From positions 7,611,177 through 7,675,176 of the forward strand of contig NZ_JAPEPW010000001.1 of the NCBI RefSeq assembly GCF_026339955.1: a stretch of DNA of 64,000 nucleotides, given 5' to 3'. Of the stretch, positions 54,341 to 63,463 are shown one piece after another. Each line of letters starts with the position of its first letter. Position 1 is the stretch's first letter. The position numbers and the translations under genes are program-made. The stretch is from Streptomyces sp. NBC_01549 (GTDB taxonomy: Bacteria > Actinomycetota > Actinomycetes > Streptomycetales > Streptomycetaceae). The notes beneath the pieces are model-generated. The model did not search any database, was not told the DNA's origin, and saw nothing but the letters and a program-made list of their open reading frames with translations.

Positions 54341-55966
54341 ATGGGTGACGGGAGTCAGGAAAAAGAAGTGCGGCAAGAACGCAAGGGTGAAAAGGTTGCA
54401 GAATGGGCCGATGGGCGCCTGGGTGTATACAGCCGAGTCAGGGCAAATGCGCGAAGAGCGTTCCCTGACCACTGGTCGTTCATGCTGGGCGAGATATGCC
54501 TCTACAGCTTCATTATCATCGTGGTCACAGGTGTGTATCTGACGCTGTACTTCCATCCGTCGATGAAGGAAGTGACATATCAAGGCAGCTATGCGCCACT
54601 GAAGGGCCAGATGGTGTCAGAGGCGTTCGCCTCAACTATGCACATATCTTTTGATGTGCGTGGTGGCCTGCTGATCCGACAGATCCACCACTGGGCAGCC
54701 CTGGTCTTTGTCGCCGCCATACTCGTCCACATGATGCGCGTATTCTTTACGGGCGCGTTCCGTAAGCCTCGTGAGCTCAACTGGATTTTCGGATTCCTGC
54801 TGCTGGTGTTGGGAATGTTCGGAGGGCTGACGGGATATGACCTTCCGGATGACCTCCTGTCCGGGACCGGACTCGCGGTCGTGAACGGAACAATCCTTTC
54901 CATCCCGATCGTCGGAACCTACCTCTCGATGTTCCTTTTCGGAGGCGAGTTTCCGGGAAACGATCTAGTGGCGCGCTTCAATGCAATCCACGTTCTGCTC
55001 ATCCCCGCCCTCATGGTGGGACTGCTTGCGGCCCATCTGGTGTTGGTCCTCTACCACAAGCACACACAGTATCCGGGTCCGGGACGCAGCAACAAGAATG
55101 TTGTGGGCCTGCCGCTTCAGGTGCGCGCCGTGAAGTCCGCAGGATTCTTCTTCCTGGTTGCCGGCGGCATCTTCATCATCGCTTCCGCCGTGCAGATCAA
55201 CCCCATCTGGCAGTATGGCCCCCACCGTGCCGACCAGGTTTCGGCAGGCTCGCAGCCCGACTGGTACATGGGCGTGGCAGATGGACTTCTGCGCGTCATG
55301 CCTGGCTGGGAAATCGCCTTCTGGGGCCACACCCTGGCTCTGGACAACCTGATCCCGCTGTTGGCGGGCGTTGGTCTCTTCCTTGCCATGGGTGCGTACC
55401 CGTTCATCGAGTCCTGGGTGACCGGTGACGATCGTGACCAGCATCTCCTCGACAGACCACGCAACCGCCCGGTACGAACGGGACTTGGCGTCGCGTGGAT
55501 CAGTTTCTATCTGGTAGCCCTGATCGGTGCCGCGAACGACATCATTGCCATTCGTCTTCACGTCGCGGTTGAGTCGGTGACGTGGGCAGTTCGGATCGGT
55601 CTCTTCATCGTGCCCCTCCTGGCCTACGTCGTGGCGAAACGGTGCGCACTCGGGCTCCAGCGTCAAGACCGCGAGAAAGTGCTGCACGGTCGCGAGACCG
55701 GCATGATCAAGCGTTTGCCGAACGGCGAGTTCATCGAAGTGCACGAGCCACTCGGGCAGGAACAACTGCACGTTCTCACACAGCATGAGCAATACAAGCC
55801 GATCGGTCCCGACTCCACGGGAAACGAGGGAGGACCGGATACCAACTCCAGCCTTACCCGGCGTCTGCGTGCCCGCCTCAGCCAGAGGCTCTACGGTGAA
55901 GGCACGCAGATCACCAAGCCGACGGCGCAGGAGTACGAGGAGATCACCAGCGGGCACCGACACTGA
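54341..55966 (+). CDS. qcrB: Cytochrome bc1 complex cytochrome b subunit, orphan copy
   Basis: 541 residues from the ATG of MGDGSQEKEVRQERKGEKVA; frames to 54170 add unrelated text. The N-terminal domain has DHWSFMLGEICLYSFIIIVV and IRQIHHWAALVFVAAILVHM (two heme-ligand His about 13 apart), FNAIHVLLIPALMVGLLAAH has the second His pair, and SQPDWYMGVADGLLRVMPGW carries the PDW(Y) quinol-site motif. The C-terminal extension KVLHGRETGMIKRLPNGEF IE is typical of actinobacterial QcrB. It transfers electrons from menaquinol in the bc1-aa3 supercomplex. No qcrA, qcrC or ctaE neighbours are present, so this is a second, stand-alone copy or a displaced gene. Confidence 0.93.
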   Translation: MGDGSQEKEVRQERKGEKVAEWADGRLGVYSRVRANARRAFPDHWSFMLGEICLYSFIIIVVTGVYLTLYFHPSMKEVTYQGSYAPLKGQMVSEAFASTMHISFDVRGGLLIRQIHHWAALVFVAAILVHMMRVFFTGAFRKPRELNWIFGFLLLVLGMFGGLTGYDLPDDLLSGTGLAVVNGTILSIPIVGTYLSMFLFGGEFPGNDLVARFNAIHVLLIPALMVGLLAAHLVLVLYHKHTQYPGPGRSNKNVVGLPLQVRAVKSAGFFFLVAGGIFIIASAVQINPIWQYGPHRADQVSAGSQPDWYMGVADGLLRVMPGWEIAFWGHTLALDNLIPLLAGVGLFLAMGAYPFIESWVTGDDRDQHLLDRPRNRPVRTGLGVAWISFYLVALIGAANDIIAIRLHVAVESVTWAVRIGLFIVPLLAYVVAKRCALGLQRQDREKVLHGRETGMIKRLPNGEFIEVHEPLGQEQLHVLTQHEQYKPIGPDSTGNEGGPDTNSSLTRRLRARLSQRLYGEGTQITKPTAQEYEEITSGHRH

Positions 55967-56149
55967 TCACATCGCGGGTGCCGGTCCTACCTCGCCGGGG
56001 TACGGACCGTTGCTCGCTCCGGGGCCCGTGTTGCTCGGGGCGGTGTCTCTGCGCTGTCCGCACAGCGCCGTCGAGGGCCGTCGCACCCAGCAGCAGGTCT
56101 GGACGGTCACAGCAGAGCCGCCCTCGTGGGGGCCATACATCTGCCCGCC

Positions 56150-56572
56150 TGCTGCTCCTCTGGGAGTTCCTCGCTTTTGCGTCGGCGGTGCGGCATCACC
56201 AGCCGGTGCCGGGACAGCCGCCGTCGGCGATTGTGGTCGCCCGGCCGACGGCGGCCTCCGCGCCGGATTCCGCGCATGCCTTGCAGTCGTTGCGGTTGCC
56301 CGGCAGTGGCCCGCCGACCACCACGACCAGGCGACGGTGTCGGCGTCGGCGACGACCTGATGGTTGGTGGAGTACCGATAGTTCTTGGACCGCTCGGCCA
56401 CCGTGTGGTCGTGGGTGGGCACCAGAGTTCCGTCCACGATGAGCACGGTGTCCGTGTGGAACCGCTTGCGGGGCTGAAGCGCCAGTAGCGGACCGAGGTG
56501 GTCGACTATTCGGTCAGCCGCGGACTTTGAGATACCGAACGCTGGGGCGAACTGGCGCAATGTCAGTGACAA
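56150..56572 (-). pseudogene. DDE_Tnp_4-type transposase relic
   Basis: SLTLRQFAPAFGISKSAADR, IVDHLGPLLALQPRKRFHTD, TVLIVDGTLVPTHDHTVAER and KNYRYSTNHQVVADAD are the helix-turn-helix and first catalytic region of an IS5-like transposase. A frameshift follows; RLVVVVGGPLPGNRNDCKA and GRATTIADGG continue in another frame. N- and C-terminal ends are lost. It is related to the relic at 19885. Confidence 0.7.
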
Positions 56573-56717
56573 AGCAGCGTGGGTTCAGTCCGGTGAACGG
56601 GGAAATCCAGGACGGCTCCGACGCCGTGATCACAGCAGCCACGCCTTGATAGTCTCACCGCGCCTGCACGCTCCCTTCGGAGCCTCAACGGCGGACCACG
56701 GTGGGAAGGGCGGCCTC

Positions 56718-57359
56718 GTGACGGACCCTGCAGACCTGGAACTGGCGCACCGCCTCGCCGACCAGGCGAATGCCATCGCCCGACGCTACTTCTCGACCGC
56801 CACCATCGAATCCCGGACCAAGAGCGACGGGAGCCCCGTCACCGACGCCGACCGGGAGATCGAAATCGTCCTTCGCTCCTTGATCCGCCAGGAGCATCCC
56901 GACGACGCGTTCATCGGTGAGGAGTTCGGCGCCCATGGGCACGGCAGACGGCGTTGGATCATCGACGCCATCGACGGCACCGCGAGCTTCCTCGCCGGTG
57001 AACCGGAGTGGAGCACACTGATCGCTGTCGAGGAGGATGGCCGCATCACCCTGGGCATGGCCTCCGCCCCTGCCCTGGGCCGTCGGTGGTGGGCTAGGCC
57101 GGACTCGGGCTCCTGGACAGGGCCATGCCCCTCCAACCCGGCGGCACCGGCGCACCGGTTGGCCCTCATCGAAGGCGGTAATGCCCAGAACGCAGCCATC
57201 GGCATCTGGCCGCCTCCGTCCAGACTGAACCAGCGGGAACGAGTCGTGGCCGCGAGACTGACCAGTGAACGTCCCGATGTGCGGCCGCCTTCCCGTTCGC
57301 GGCGTCCGTCGGCTGTACGGGTAGCCGTCTTTGGGCCGTCGCTCCGCGGCCGACCGTGA
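56718..57359 (+). pseudogene. Inositol monophosphatase/HisN-like gene, C-terminally decayed
   Basis: From a GTG: DLELAHRLADQANAIARRYF, SDGSPVTDADREIEIVLRSL (metal-site Asp), DDAFIGEEFGAHG (Glu pair) and RRWIIDAIDGTASFLAGEPE, the DxIDGT phosphatase motif. After GMASAPALGRRWWARPDSG the similarity fades, and the C-terminal WDxAG metal motif expected near residue 215 is absent. Family members are about 260-270 residues; here the frame ends at 213 in Arg-rich text. It is probably inactive. Confidence 0.65.
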
Positions 57360-57599
57360 CGGAACCTCTGCCGCCGCCGCTGCCGCTGTCGCGGTTCTCG
57401 GCGAGTGGGTGTTGACGGTGCTTACATCGCGGGTTAGCCTCATGTGGGCACTGCTAACATGTGAGTGAGGGAGCTGCACGGCTGCCATCGCCTCAGCAGG
57501 AAACAATCAAGGTCGACCTGGGTGGCCGTACGGTCAGGGTCCCCAGGGGGGGTCTGTACGACCGCTATCGGATGAACACGGAACTCGACGCGGTCGCGC

Positions 57600-57925
57600 G
57601 TGATCCATGCGTCAGCGGAGTGGACTTCTTCCGGCGGTTACCGAGGCCGCCGTCGGGATCGGCGCCACCGTCCTTGCCGGCGGTAGGGCGCGGCCGGACC
57701 TGGGGCCGCTGTTCTACGAACCGACCATCCTCACTTCGGGTCCGTCGTCTCGGTCCACCCCTTCCGCACCGTGGATGAAGCGGTCGCGCGGGCCAACGCC
57801 ACGCCGTACGGGGTCAACGTCAGCGTCTGGACCCGCGACGGAGCCCGGGGCCGGGCCGTAGCCGCCCGCGTGCACGCGGGCACCGTCAACGTCAATGCGG
57901 CTTTCGCCGCCACGTGGGGGAGCAT
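57600..57925 (+). pseudogene. Aldehyde dehydrogenase relic
   Basis: Two frames together give VTEAAVGIGATVLAGGRARP, LGPLFYEPTILT and then VSVHPFRTVDEAVARANATP, YGVNVSVWTRDGARGRAVAA and VHAGTVNVNAAFAATWGSI, the C-terminal third of a succinate-semialdehyde-type dehydrogenase. The catalytic Cys/Glu region is missing and a frameshift lies near 57735. The preceding frame (KVDLGGRTVRVPRGGLYDRY at 57505-57570) looks like another coding scrap that I cannot name. Bases 57926-58386 hold no supported gene. Confidence 0.6.
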
Positions 57926-58386
57926 CTTCCCGCAGCGTTGGTCCCGCGACGCGCGCCCCGAGGCCTTCGCGGCCTCGGCGCTTCCCTGTGCTGATCGACG
58001 ATCCGCGCCCTACCGGCCCAGGCCGGTCGGCCTCTGACGCCCGCCGCAGGAGGAGACCGGCCGGAACCTCGGGGCGCGCATGCGGCCGCCTTGTTGAAGG
58101 TGTAGATGCACGGGGGCGGGGCGCGGCAAGCTCCGGCGCGCGGGCTTTCGGCCGATGCCGCTGGAACTCCACGACCCCGAGGACTTGGACAGCGAGAGTG
58201 GCCACCCGCCTGCGCTTGATTTCACGCGGCGGATGGCCACCGGGGTTTCACGGGGGAGGAGTTCGCCCGCCGCCGCACCGTCGGGTGGGCCGTGAACCGG
58301 TTCAAAAGTCCCGAGCCGCTGGTCCCGCTCGCGATGAGCGCGGCAGATGCGGCCGGGGGTGGGTACGGGTTCGCCCGCTGGATCGG

Positions 58387-59643
58387 CTATGCGCGGCTCG
58401 CGGTGGTGGTTTCCCGCGAGGTGAGCCACGCGCGGTAGTGGCGCAGCGCCTTTCGCTGCCGGCACCATTCGGTGAGCAGGGCGTACGCGGGGTGGGTGTT
58501 GGGCCTGGGGCGGCTTCCGCGCGCGATGCGGCGCAGCTGGTGACGGACCTGCGCGATGCTCGCGGCGGAAGCCAGCGCCTTGTCGGACCAGGTCACCGGC
58601 CGCAGCTGCCGGTCGGCCTCACGGTCGTGGCTCCAGCGGTCCGGCAGGTTCGGGGTGAGGGCGAGAGCGGTGCCCATCCCGACGAGCGCCACGCCACTGC
58701 CGAGGACCTTCTCGGCGGTGTCGCGCCGGCTGATGCCGCCGGTGAGCATCAGCGGGAGTGGACTGGTCGTGACCAGGTCCCTGGCCAGGTCCAGGAAGTA
58801 CGCCTCACGGGCCTGGGCGCGCGCGTCGGCGGGGCGGCCGGACATCGCGGGACTCTCGTAACTGCCGCCAGAAAGTTCGACCAGGTCGACGCCGAGCCGT
58901 TCGAGCATCGCGATCACCTGTCGCGCGTCGTCGGCGTCGAATCCGCCGCGCTGGAAGTCGGCGGAGTTGAGCTTCACCGCGACCGCGATGGACGGCGAGA
59001 CTGCGGCGCGCACGGCGCGGACGACGTCCAGCAGCATCCGGGCCCGGTTCTCCAGGGACCCGCCCCACTGGTCGGTGCGCTGGTTGACCAGGGGGGACAG
59101 GAACTGCGAGAGCAGGTAGCCGTGCGCGGCGTGGATCTCCACACCGTCGAACCCCGCCTTATCGGCACGGTGGGCCGTGACCGCGTACCGCGTCACGGTG
59201 GCCTCGATCTGCTCGGGGGTCATGGCGACAGGGCGGCCGAAACGGCTGCTGTGTTTTCCCAGGTCGACTCCCACCGCGGACGGGCCCCATACGACTCAGG
59301 GCATGTCCGCCTGGATCTGGCGGCCCGGGTGATTGATCTGCATCCATATCGCTCCGCCGCCGGACTTGCCGGCCCTGGCCCATTCGGTGAACGGCTCCAG
59401 CGGGACGGCGTCGTCGAGCACGACGCCGGCGGGACCGGTCAGCGCCTCGGCGTGCACCATGACGTTCCCGGTGATCAGCAGTCCGGCGCCGCCGGTGGCC
59501 CAGTGCCGGTACAGCGACAACAGCTGCCCGTCGGGCAGCTGGCCGTCGCCGGCCATGTTCTCCTCCATGGCCGCCTTCGCGATCCGGTTGCCCAATACCT
59601 GCCCGGAGCGCAGGGGCAGCGGTGAGAACAGCTCGCTGGCCAT
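58387..59643 (-). pseudogene. NADH:flavin oxidoreductase (Old Yellow Enzyme) with one premature stop
   Basis: Starts MASELFSPLPLRSGQVLGNR after GAGGAG. The FMN-binding TIM barrel is complete: AIWMQINHPGRQIQADMP, then an in-frame TGA at 59296 where a Gly codon (GGA) is expected, then GPSAVGVDLGKHSSRFGRPV without any shift. Downstream, DGVEIHAAHGYLLSQFLSPL with the HxAHGYL motif, GGSLENRARMLLDVVRAV, and LMLTGGISRRDTAEKVL are intact. A single base change inactivates a normal-length enzyme of about 418 codons; readthrough or a sequencing error are alternatives. It is divergent from a TetR gene with shared operators. Confidence 0.82.
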
Positions 59644-59670
59644 CCGGATTCTCCTCTTCATCGACTACAA

Positions 59671-59687
59671 TGTTTGCACCGTTCACA
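59671..59687. promoter_or_regulatory. TetR operator box 1
   Basis: TGTTTGCACCGTTCACA, an imperfect dyad 27 bases before the Old Yellow Enzyme start. Its reverse complement matches box 2 closely. It is a probable binding site for the adjacent TetR protein. Confidence 0.6.
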
Positions 59688-59699
59688 TTTGGCGCCCAA

Positions 59700-59716
59700 T
59701 GTTCACGGTGTAAACA
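59700..59716. promoter_or_regulatory. TetR operator box 2
   Basis: TGTTCACGGTGTAAACA, an imperfect dyad 16 bases before the TetR start codon, overlapping its presumed core promoter. Together with box 1 it would repress both divergent genes. Confidence 0.6.
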
Positions 59717-59732
59717 TGAGAGAGAGTGTCCC

Positions 59733-60356
59733 ATGCCACAAGCGAGCGACTCGTACCACCACGGCGATCTGCGCGCCGCCTGCCTGCGCGCTGCACGGGA
59801 ACTACTGGAGGAGGACGGCAGCGCCGGACTGTCCCTGCGCGCGGTCGCGCGGCGGGCCGGTGTGTCGGCGACGGCCCCGTACCGTCACTACGCGGACCGC
59901 GACGCACTTGTCTCCTCGGTCGCCGCCGAGGGATACCGGGAACTCGCCGGATATCTGTCCGTGGCCCATCCCTCGCCGGCGACACCTGACGACCTCGCCG
60001 CGGTCGCCGTCGCCTACGTCCGCTTCGCACTCGACCATCCGGCGATGTTCCGGGTGATGTTCGCCGAACCCTGCGATCCCGGCAACGAGGAACGCGCCGC
60101 CGCGACCGCCGCCCTCTCCGAGTACGTCCGCGCCCTCGTCCGCAGCGTCTTCCCCGGCGCCGACCCGGAGGCGCTGGCGACCCCGGTGTGGGCCCTGGTC
60201 CACGGCCTGGCCTTCCTGCACCTCGACGGCAAGCTCGACACCTCCACCCCCGAAGTGGTCGCCCACCAGGTCCGTACAGCCGTTTCTGCGCTGATCGCCA
60301 TCTCCCAGGTGACGTCAAAAGCGGTGGCCGCGGCGCCGGAGCAGGCAACGGCGTAG
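59733..60356 (+). CDS. TetR family transcriptional repressor
   Basis: 207 residues from ATG; GAGAGAG lies upstream. The N-terminal helix-turn-helix is RAARELLEEDGSAGLSLRAV, ARRAGVSATAPYRHYADRDA. A TetR_C_33-like ligand domain follows (FRVMFAEPCDPGNEERAAAT, ATPVWALVHGLAFLHLDGKL). It is transcribed away from the Old Yellow Enzyme gene, with two dyad boxes in the 89-base gap. The likely role is to sense an electrophilic or small hydrophobic compound and derepress the reductase. A third similar box lies at 61078. Confidence 0.92.
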   Translation: MPQASDSYHHGDLRAACLRAARELLEEDGSAGLSLRAVARRAGVSATAPYRHYADRDALVSSVAAEGYRELAGYLSVAHPSPATPDDLAAVAVAYVRFALDHPAMFRVMFAEPCDPGNEERAAATAALSEYVRALVRSVFPGADPEALATPVWALVHGLAFLHLDGKLDTSTPEVVAHQVRTAVSALIAISQVTSKAVAAAPEQATA

Positions 60357-60402
60357 TCGGCGCATGACCGCGGGGCCGCCCAGGCGGGCAGGAGAGGCGG
60401 TC

Positions 60403-61050
60403 TCAGCGGTAGGTGAGCAGCCGACGCTGGTGACCGGCGAAGTGGGCGTGATCGTTGAAGGTCAACAGGCTGGTCCCGGATCTGCCCACCGCAAGCGTCG
60501 TGATGGAGGCGTTGACGGTGACACGGTTGAGCGCGACGACCCCCTCGGGTGCCAGTGGCAGCAAGGTCCCGCACAGCGCGGCGAGAAGGCCGCCAGAGGT
60601 GACGACGACCGCGTCACGGCCCCGCCCGAGCGTGGCGGACAACTCGGCTTGGGCGGCCGCCGCCCCCTCGGCGAAGGAGTCCCAGGTCGTGCCGTCGACC
60701 GCGCCGGGCTCCGCCATCCATGCCAGCAACGCGCGATCGAGCACATCCTGAACGGAATGGGTGTGGCTCGCCGATGGTGCGTAACGGGCAAGCAGGGCGA
60801 CGTGGTCGTACTCGTTCCAGCGCGGATCCTGGCGGAGAGGCTGCCTGAAGCGGGCAGTCTCCGCGATGAGGCGCGCCGTATCGCGTTGGCGGGTGAGAGT
60901 TCCCGATACGAGGTGCGGGTCGCGCAGGTCGCGGCGGGCCAACTCCCGTCCGACCGCGACGGCTTGGGCGCGGCCGAGGTCGGACAGGGCGTCGTAGTCC
61001 TCCGCACCGAAGGACGCCTGACCATGACGGACGAGACGGATGAGCGGCAC
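60403..61050 (-). CDS. Histidine phosphatase family protein
   Basis: 215 residues from a GTG with GGGAG nine bases upstream. The active-site motif is IRLVRHGQASFGAEDYDALS (RHG), with GRELARRDLRDPHLVSGTLT and RQRDTARLIAETARF following; DAVVVTSGGLLAALCGTLLP carries the region where the second catalytic His is usually found. Here that position reads TSGG, so the catalytic set may be incomplete. It removes phosphate from an unknown substrate. It converges on the TetR gene. Confidence 0.88.
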   Translation of the reverse strand: MPLIRLVRHGQASFGAEDYDALSDLGRAQAVAVGRELARRDLRDPHLVSGTLTRQRDTARLIAETARFRQPLRQDPRWNEYDHVALLARYAPSASHTHSVQDVLDRALLAWMAEPGAVDGTTWDSFAEGAAAAQAELSATLGRGRDAVVVTSGGLLAALCGTLLPLAPEGVVALNRVTVNASITTLAVGRSGTSLLTFNDHAHFAGHQRRLLTYR

Positions 61051-61077
61051 AGAGATACTCCCGCGTCGGCCTGCTGA

Positions 61078-61094
61078 TGTGCGCAGTGTACACA
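61078..61094. promoter_or_regulatory. Operator-like box in the histidine phosphatase promoter
   Basis: TGTGCGCAGTGTACACA matches box 2 of the TetR operator at 13 of 17 positions by eye and keeps the outer TGT...ACA arms. It lies 28 bases before the histidine phosphatase start, between that gene and the quinone oxidoreductase relic. Confidence 0.45.
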
Positions 61095-61229
61095 TCGTGT
61101 TCCCCGGTGAACCACGGCACCCGCCGGACGTTATCGGGCGTCTCGTGCCGCCGCTCATCTCCGTGTCGGCGACCGACCTCGCGCACCGATGGCAGCGACG
61201 GGATGCCGCGCCAGATCCGCGAACGGCGA

Positions 61230-62087
61230 CATTCGTGGGGTTCAGGCTGTCGCCGCCGCGCTGCGCAGCGGGGTTGCGTACCCCGTGCCGCCGGGAACGT
61301 CGCCGTATCCGGGACTGGAGGTCTCCGGCCGCATCGGCGCCCTGAGCGAGAACGTATCCGGCTGGCAGGTGGGCGATGAGGTCTGCGCATTGCTGACAGG
61401 CGGCGGCTACGCGCAGAAGGTCTCCGTCCCGGCAGGGCAACTGCTGACGGTGCCCAAGTCAATCGGACTGGTCGAGGCTGCGGGCCTGCCGGAGGCGGCC
61501 GCCACGGGGTGGTCAAACATCGTCATGACCGCAGTACTGAAGGAGGGTGAGACCTTCCTCATGCACGGCGGCGCCGGAGGGGTCGGCACCTTGGCGATCA
61601 GATCGCCAAGGCGCTGGGCGCCCACGTCGTCACCACCGTCGGCAGCTCTGAGAAGGCCGCCCGGGCGCGGGAGTTGGGCGCTGATGTGACGATCGACCAC
61701 CGTCGGCAGGACTTCGCCGAGTACGGCCCCTACGACGTGATCCTGGATGTCATCGGCGGCCAGTACCTCGAACGGAACGTCCGGACCCTGGCCGCCGACG
61801 GACGGCTGGTCATCATTGGCCTGCAGAACGGTCTGGAAGGCCAACTCAACCTTGCCGAGCTGGTGTTCAAACGCATTTCGGTGCATGGCACCACCCTGCG
61901 CACCCGGTCTGCGGCGCAGAAGGCCGCAATCATTGCCGAAGTCCAGAAGGAAGTCTGGCCGATGATCGAGAACGGATCGGTGCAGCTGGTTGCCGACCGG
62001 ACCCTGCCCATGGCAGAAGCCGCCGAAGCGCACCGTCTCATGGAGACAGGCCGGCACGTCGGCAAAATCCTGCTGGTGAACGGCTGA
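61230..62087 (+). pseudogene. Zinc-independent quinone oxidoreductase, frameshifted
   Basis: PVPPGTSPYPGLEVSGRIGA, VSGWQVGDEVCALLTGGGYA and TFLMHGGAGGVGTLAI lead into the Rossmann fold of an NADPH:quinone reductase (MDR family). At about 61600 one C is missing in ATC(C)AGATCGCC; the continuation ELGADVTIDHRRQDFAEYGP to ETGRHVGKILLVNG is in the next frame. The first 40 or so residues of the family, upstream of YPVPPG, are also absent. It is a dead gene beside the TetR and Old Yellow Enzyme pair. Confidence 0.8.
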
Positions 62088-62221
62088 AACGCAATCCCAG
62101 GCCAGGGTGATCGAACAGCGACGCCCTGTCCGTCTGGGAGGGAGTGCCATACCCGGACCTGGTCGACCTGCACCTGGCCCACACCCGCACCTACCGGGCC
62201 CTGGTCAGTGCGTCTCCTGGC

Positions 62222-62401
62222 TCACGGCCGCTGAACGGGGGGAAGCTGCTGCAGAGCGTCGGAGACGGTTCTCATCCGCTCGGTGAGGTGTACGAGTTGC
62301 CGACGAAGCTCGTTGACACGGGCCTCCAACTCGGTCGCTTCAGCGGCTAGCGACACGACTGTGGCTGCGATGTCGCTTCGGATCTCAGTGGCTCGGCTCA
62401 T
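62222..62401 (-). CDS. Small coiled-coil protein
   Basis: 59 residues starting MSRATEIRSDIAATVVSLAA, then EATELEARVNELRRQLVHLT and ERMRTVSDALQQLP. Leucines and charged residues in heptad spacing from residue 18 to 50 indicate one long coiled coil. AAGGA lies eight bases before the ATG. No family is recognised. It may be a small partner or scaffold protein. Bases 62088-62221 and 62402-62609 hold nothing else supported. Confidence 0.5.
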   Translation of the reverse strand: MSRATEIRSDIAATVVSLAAEATELEARVNELRRQLVHLTERMRTVSDALQQLPPVQRP

Positions 62402-62609
62402 CGTATGTCCTTCTGCGGCAGGGACCGGATGAATGTGGGTATCACGCCCCCACGGAATCGTGTGACGCGTGGGAAGGCCTGTCCCGGCCGGGGACCGGGC
62501 GGAGACGGTATGGCGCGGCATCCCATAGGGGTGCCCGGTGAGAAGTGCTGCCGGCGCATGTCACGCTTGCTGAGCCGGGCAGCTGATGCTCTGACAGGCG
62601 CTTCCCGGT

Positions 62610-63206
62610 CTAGGCGGCTTCTGTCTGGACCAGTTGTACAGCGGAGACGCCGAGAACCAACTGCACCTTGTCGCTGACCAGGACCCCACCTGTCGCCAGT
62701 GCCGTGTTCCAGCCAAGCCCCCAGTCGGAGCGGTTCAGGGTGGCCGTACCCTCGAAGCCGACACGGTTCTGTCCATGGACGTCCCGGCTCGCTCCACCGC
62801 ACTCGAGGTCGATGTGAAGGGGCAGTTCGATGTCCTTGATCCGGAGGTAACCCAACAGGCGGAATCGGTCGTCTCCGGCATCGACGATTCCGGCGGAACG
62901 GAAGCTCATGAGAGGGAACGACGCTGAGTCGAGGAAGTCCGGGCCGGTGATGTGCGCGTCCCGTTCCTGAAACCCCGTGTCCACACTGCCGGTCTGGACA
63001 CTGAGATAGGCCTCGGAGCGGGCGGGATGGAGCCCATCGAGCTTGAGGAGCCCTTCGAAGGCGGTGAATCTTCCACGCACGTCGGTGATCATGGCGTGCC
63101 GGATGGAAAATCCGATCGTGCTGTGGACCGGGTCAATGGCGTAGACGCCGGTCAGCCCTTCAAAGGGAGCTGTACGAGAAATAGTGGTTTCCTTGCGGTT
63201 GAACAT
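62610..63206 (-). CDS. YceI family protein
   Basis: 198 residues; the ATG at 63206 follows GAAGGA. The lipocalin-like YceI fold is evident: GVYAIDPVHSTIGFSIRHAM, VRGRFTAFEGLLKLDGLHP, FQERDAHITGPDFLDSASFP and GTATLNRSDWGLGWNTAL. No signal peptide is present; many actinobacterial YceI proteins are likewise cytoplasmic. YceI proteins bind isoprenoid-like molecules; some are linked to stress. It is transcribed leftward. Confidence 0.92.
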   Translation of the reverse strand: MFNRKETTISRTAPFEGLTGVYAIDPVHSTIGFSIRHAMITDVRGRFTAFEGLLKLDGLHPARSEAYLSVQTGSVDTGFQERDAHITGPDFLDSASFPLMSFRSAGIVDAGDDRFRLLGYLRIKDIELPLHIDLECGGASRDVHGQNRVGFEGTATLNRSDWGLGWNTALATGGVLVSDKVQLVLGVSAVQLVQTEAA

Positions 63207-63342
63207 GGGGAGCCGGTTCCTTCGTGCGGGGAGTTCAGATAGGGGCGAATTTCGGTGCACTGCGGCCGTACAGTCGAATTCAGGGCTGCTTTTCGAGCGA
63301 AGTGCTGCCGGTCATGAACGTCGAAGCCTGGACCCACGAGAG

Positions 63343-63405
63343 ATGAAGAAACGGATCGTCCTGGCAAGGAAGGCCAAGGCAGTGGCCGTGTATGCGGTGG
63401 AGTGA
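63343..63405 (+). other. Possible 20-residue leader frame
   Basis: MKKRIVLARKAKAVAVYAVE followed directly by a paired hairpin region. It is short, basic and without a strong ribosome site. It could be a leader peptide or chance. Confidence 0.2.
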
Positions 63406-63406
63406 A

Positions 63407-63461
63407 CCTGCGGCCGGAGCGCAGGGGTGGCCCCTGCGCTCCAGCAGGGGCCACCCGCAGG
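63407..63461. terminator. Overlapping alternative hairpins
   Basis: GGAGCGCAGGGG (63416-63427) pairs with CCCCTGCGCTCC (63431-63442). Alternatively GGGTGGCCCCTGC (63425-63437) pairs with GCAGGGGCCACCC (63444-63456). The two stems share bases and exclude each other. The second can be extended toward CCTGCGG and CCGCAGG at the outer edges. It sits just after the stop of the NmrA-like gene read leftward and most likely terminates it. Confidence 0.6.
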
Positions 63462-63463
63462 AC

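Noticed and set aside
57895..59625. 576-codon plus-strand frame opposite the Old Yellow Enzyme
   Set aside because: It is a shadow frame; the minus strand carries the recognised FMN enzyme.
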